Made by a program: the position numbers and the translations under genes. This document shows, piece after piece, positions 5,661 through 6,568 of a stretch of DNA of 6,568 nt. The DNA is taken from positions 1 through 6,568 of the forward strand of contig MHOR01000020.1 in the NCBI GenBank assembly GCA_001821915.1. Reading direction: 5' to 3'. The notes under the pieces were generated by a model. It ran no database searches. It worked only from the letters and a program-made list of their open reading frames with translations, and was not told where the DNA came from. Position 1 is the stretch's first letter. Each line of letters begins with the position of its first letter. The DNA comes from Candidatus Staskawiczbacteria bacterium RIFCSPHIGHO2_02_FULL_34_10. Lineage in GTDB: Bacteria; Patescibacteriota; Minisyncoccia; Minisyncoccales; Staskawiczbacteraceae.

Positions 5661-6250
5661 TATTTTAAGTTATATGATTCAATAATTAAGTATTCTGGCT
5701 TCCCGCGTTTTAATACGCTTTCCATTACTTCAATAGTTTCAACAGTAAAAGATATATTAATATTTTCAGAAACTTCTGGCCTTTCTTCCGGCTCAATTTG
5801 CCTCCACAAAAAAGTACTTATTCTTGCCAAAATAACATGCGGACTAAATAATTTATTATCTGGCTTAAAATTAATTTTTTCCAATAAAGCATCTTCTAAA
5901 TTATTTTTTAATTGTGAAACTTCTTTATTTTTTTCTCCGCTTGCCCAAATCATGCGCGGAGGCTTGCCCTGAGTCGTATCGAAGGGTATTTTATTATCCG
6001 GACCATACATAATTTTATTCAATTCAATATTAAAAGATGTATGGTTTTTTACTACCTCTTTTATTTCAACACAAGCTTGGCCCAATTCTTCATCAGTTAA
6101 GTCTCCTAAAAATAATAATGTAATATGTAAATTATCTTTAGGGGTCCACTTTGCAGGAATCCCATTAAACTTTTTCTGAAAACCAGATAAAAACTTCTTA
6201 ACCTCGTGAGGTAAATTAATAGCTATAAAAATTCTATGTCTTTTTTGCAT
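5660..6250 (-). CDS. thpR: RNA 2',3'-cyclic phosphodiesterase (ThpR/LigT, 2H phosphoesterase)
   Basis: ThpR-family enzymes open 2',3'-cyclic phosphates on RNA ends. I place the start at the ATG at 6250-6248, giving 196 residues beginning MQKRHRIFIAINLP, the usual opening of this family. A longer frame from 6322 would run through the promoter region and add an unlike extension. The first 2H motif is HITL (42-45), in NLHITLLFLGDL. The second is SPHVILARI (136-144), where His138 is kept but the expected threonine or serine at 140 is isoleucine. Activity may therefore be altered. Residues 89-95 (PFDTTQG) interrupt an otherwise normal stretch between YGPDNKI and PRMIWASG and are encoded by a short repeat. 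The mRNA appears leaderless, because an extended -10 box ends only six bases before the ATG. murC follows with a one-base overlap, so the two are co-transcribed, although no functional link is obvious. Confidence 0.92.
   Translation of the reverse strand: MQKRHRIFIAINLPHEVKKFLSGFQKKFNGIPAKWTPKDNLHITLLFLGDLTDEELGQACVEIKEVVKNHTSFNIELNKIMYGPDNKIPFDTTQGKPPRMIWASGEKNKEVSQLKNNLEDALLEKINFKPDNKLFSPHVILARISTFLWRQIEPEERPEVSENINISFTVETIEVMESVLKRGKPEYLIIESYNLK
5967..5986. repeat. Short dispersed-type repeat inserted in frame in thpR
   Basis: The 20-mer CCCTGAGTCGTATCGAAGGG has complementary outer arms (CCCT with AGGG) and an imperfect centre. On the coding strand it supplies PFDTTQG (residues 89-95) in a loop between two conserved blocks, and removing about nine residues would restore a normal ThpR alignment. 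From memory, CCCTGAG...TCGAAGGG repeats are widely dispersed in Patescibacteria and some other genomes. I could not check the copy number in this genome. Confidence 0.6.
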
Positions 6251-6256
6251 TAAGGT

Positions 6257-6285
6257 ATAGTACCAAAAAACCCCTTCTATTTCAC
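6257..6285 (-). promoter_or_regulatory. Extended -10 promoter for thpR-murC, predicted leaderless
   Basis: On the minus strand, GTGAAA (6285-6280), a 17-bp spacer and TACTAT (6262-6257) are seen. A TGG just before the -10 makes it an extended -10 element. Only ACCTTA separates the -10 from the thpR ATG, so the likely start of transcription is the A of the start codon. Confidence 0.6.
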
Positions 6286-6287
6286 TA

Positions 6288-6316
6288 TTGACATAAGTCT
6301 TTGGTTGTGATACAAT
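6288..6316 (+). promoter_or_regulatory. Strong sigma-70-type promoter for the GC-rich partial gene
   Basis: A perfect TTGACA (6288-6293), a 17-bp spacer and TACAAT (6311-6316) are present, with TGA before the -10 acting as an extended -10 element. This is the strongest promoter in the window. Its -35 lies two bases from the -35 of the divergent thpR promoter, so the two could compete or be co-regulated. The start site should be near 6323. Confidence 0.88.
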
Positions 6317-6342
6317 TAACAAAGAGAGCCTATCCTATTTGA

Positions 6343-6349
6343 AAGGAGG
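6343..6349 (+). promoter_or_regulatory. Full-length Shine-Dalgarno for the GC-rich partial gene
   Basis: AAGGAGG lies five bases before the ATG at 6355 and fixes that start. None of the six minus-strand genes has a comparable site, which makes this one stand out. Confidence 0.88.
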
Positions 6350-6354
6350 AAATC

Positions 6355-6568
6355 ATGGCCCTCGATCTGTTCCACACGTATAACCAAAGAAAGCTTGAGG
6401 GTAGAATCCAATCCACCGGCTGCAACGGAAAGGAGCATGTGCGAAAGGAGATCGAAAGCTCCACCGAGCGGATCGACGAAAGGGTGGCGAAGGTCACTAT
6501 TCTGAAGTTCACCACCGAAGGCAACTGCGACGGCAGTTGCAAGGGAAAGCACGATGGAATGTGCTTCC
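6355..6568 (+). CDS. GC-rich gene with CX3CX3HX3C array, partial (runs off the right edge), unknown function
   Basis: Seventy-one codons are visible, and the frame is still open at the edge. I do not recognise the protein. The first half is hydrophilic and charged, with a probable helix (KEHVRKEIESSTERIDERVAK, residues 26-46). A short strand-like VTILKF (47-52) comes next, then a glycine-rich segment, GNCDGSCKGKHDGMC. In it Cys58, Cys62, His66 and Cys70 are spaced exactly four apart, each but the last followed by D/K-G-X. Cys23 is the only other visible cysteine. The segment could bind metal, but this is inference. The base composition is unlike the neighbours: 114 of 214 bases are G or C (53%), and 51 of 71 third positions are G or C. 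A perfect -35, an extended -10 and a full Shine-Dalgarno precede it. It may be highly expressed, recently acquired, or both. Confidence 0.82.
   Translation, partial: MALDLFHTYNQRKLEGRIQSTGCNGKEHVRKEIESSTERIDERVAKVTILKFTTEGNCDGSCKGKHDGMCF

Noticed and set aside
5649..5972. Plus-strand 107-codon open frame opposite thpR, ending over the in-frame repeat
   Set aside because: It is antisense to thpR with low-complexity composition and no promoter or Shine-Dalgarno.
6251..6322. Longer thpR start at the ATG at 6322, adding about 24 residues
   Set aside because: The added segment does not resemble a ThpR N-terminus and lies over both divergent promoters. MQKRHRIFIAINLP from 6250 is the normal family start and has a well-placed promoter.
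6316..6552. Minus-strand open frames of 70-78 codons opposite the GC-rich partial gene
   Set aside because: They lie antisense to a frame with a strong promoter and Shine-Dalgarno, have no such signals themselves, and are expected by-products of GC-rich coding sequence.

Overview
The window is AT-rich (about 30% GC in sampled stretches) and looks like bacterial chromosome. It probably comes from a Patescibacteria / Candidate Phyla Radiation genome such as Parcubacteria. This is inferred from the compact peptidoglycan and aminoacyl-tRNA synthetase genes, an AspRS with no GAD insertion domain, minus-strand genes with no Shine-Dalgarno sequence, and short palindrome-like repeats inserted in frame inside housekeeping genes. 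I could not run a search to confirm the taxon.

Six housekeeping genes lie on the minus strand in two runs. From right to left, run 1 is thpR (RNA 2',3'-cyclic phosphodiesterase) overlapping murC by one base. Run 2 is tyrS, aspS, a D-Ala-D-Ala carboxypeptidase overlapping aspS by 14 bp, and the start of mraY, which is cut by the left edge of the window. MurC (UDP-MurNAc-L-alanine ligase), MraY (lipid I synthesis) and the carboxypeptidase (trimming of the pentapeptide) all belong to cell-wall assembly. TyrRS and AspRS charge tRNAs.

Two small plus-strand genes sit divergent to these runs, each with a near-consensus sigma-70-type promoter and a Shine-Dalgarno. The one at 3960-4154 is a 64-residue basic protein with paired cysteines. 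The one starting at 6355 runs off the right edge and is strikingly GC-rich, with cysteine and histidine residues spaced every four positions near its visible end. I recognise neither.

Between the small cysteine gene and murC lies a strong intrinsic terminator. It is followed directly by a 157-bp MITE-like element (4209-4365) with 22-bp imperfect terminal inverted repeats and a perfect TATTA direct repeat on each side. One TATTA copy contains the murC stop codon. The two divergent intergenic regions carry back-to-back promoters. One of them has two tandem 13-bp units exactly between the opposing -35 boxes. No stretch over 300 bp lacks a gene, and I saw no tRNA, rRNA or CRISPR array.
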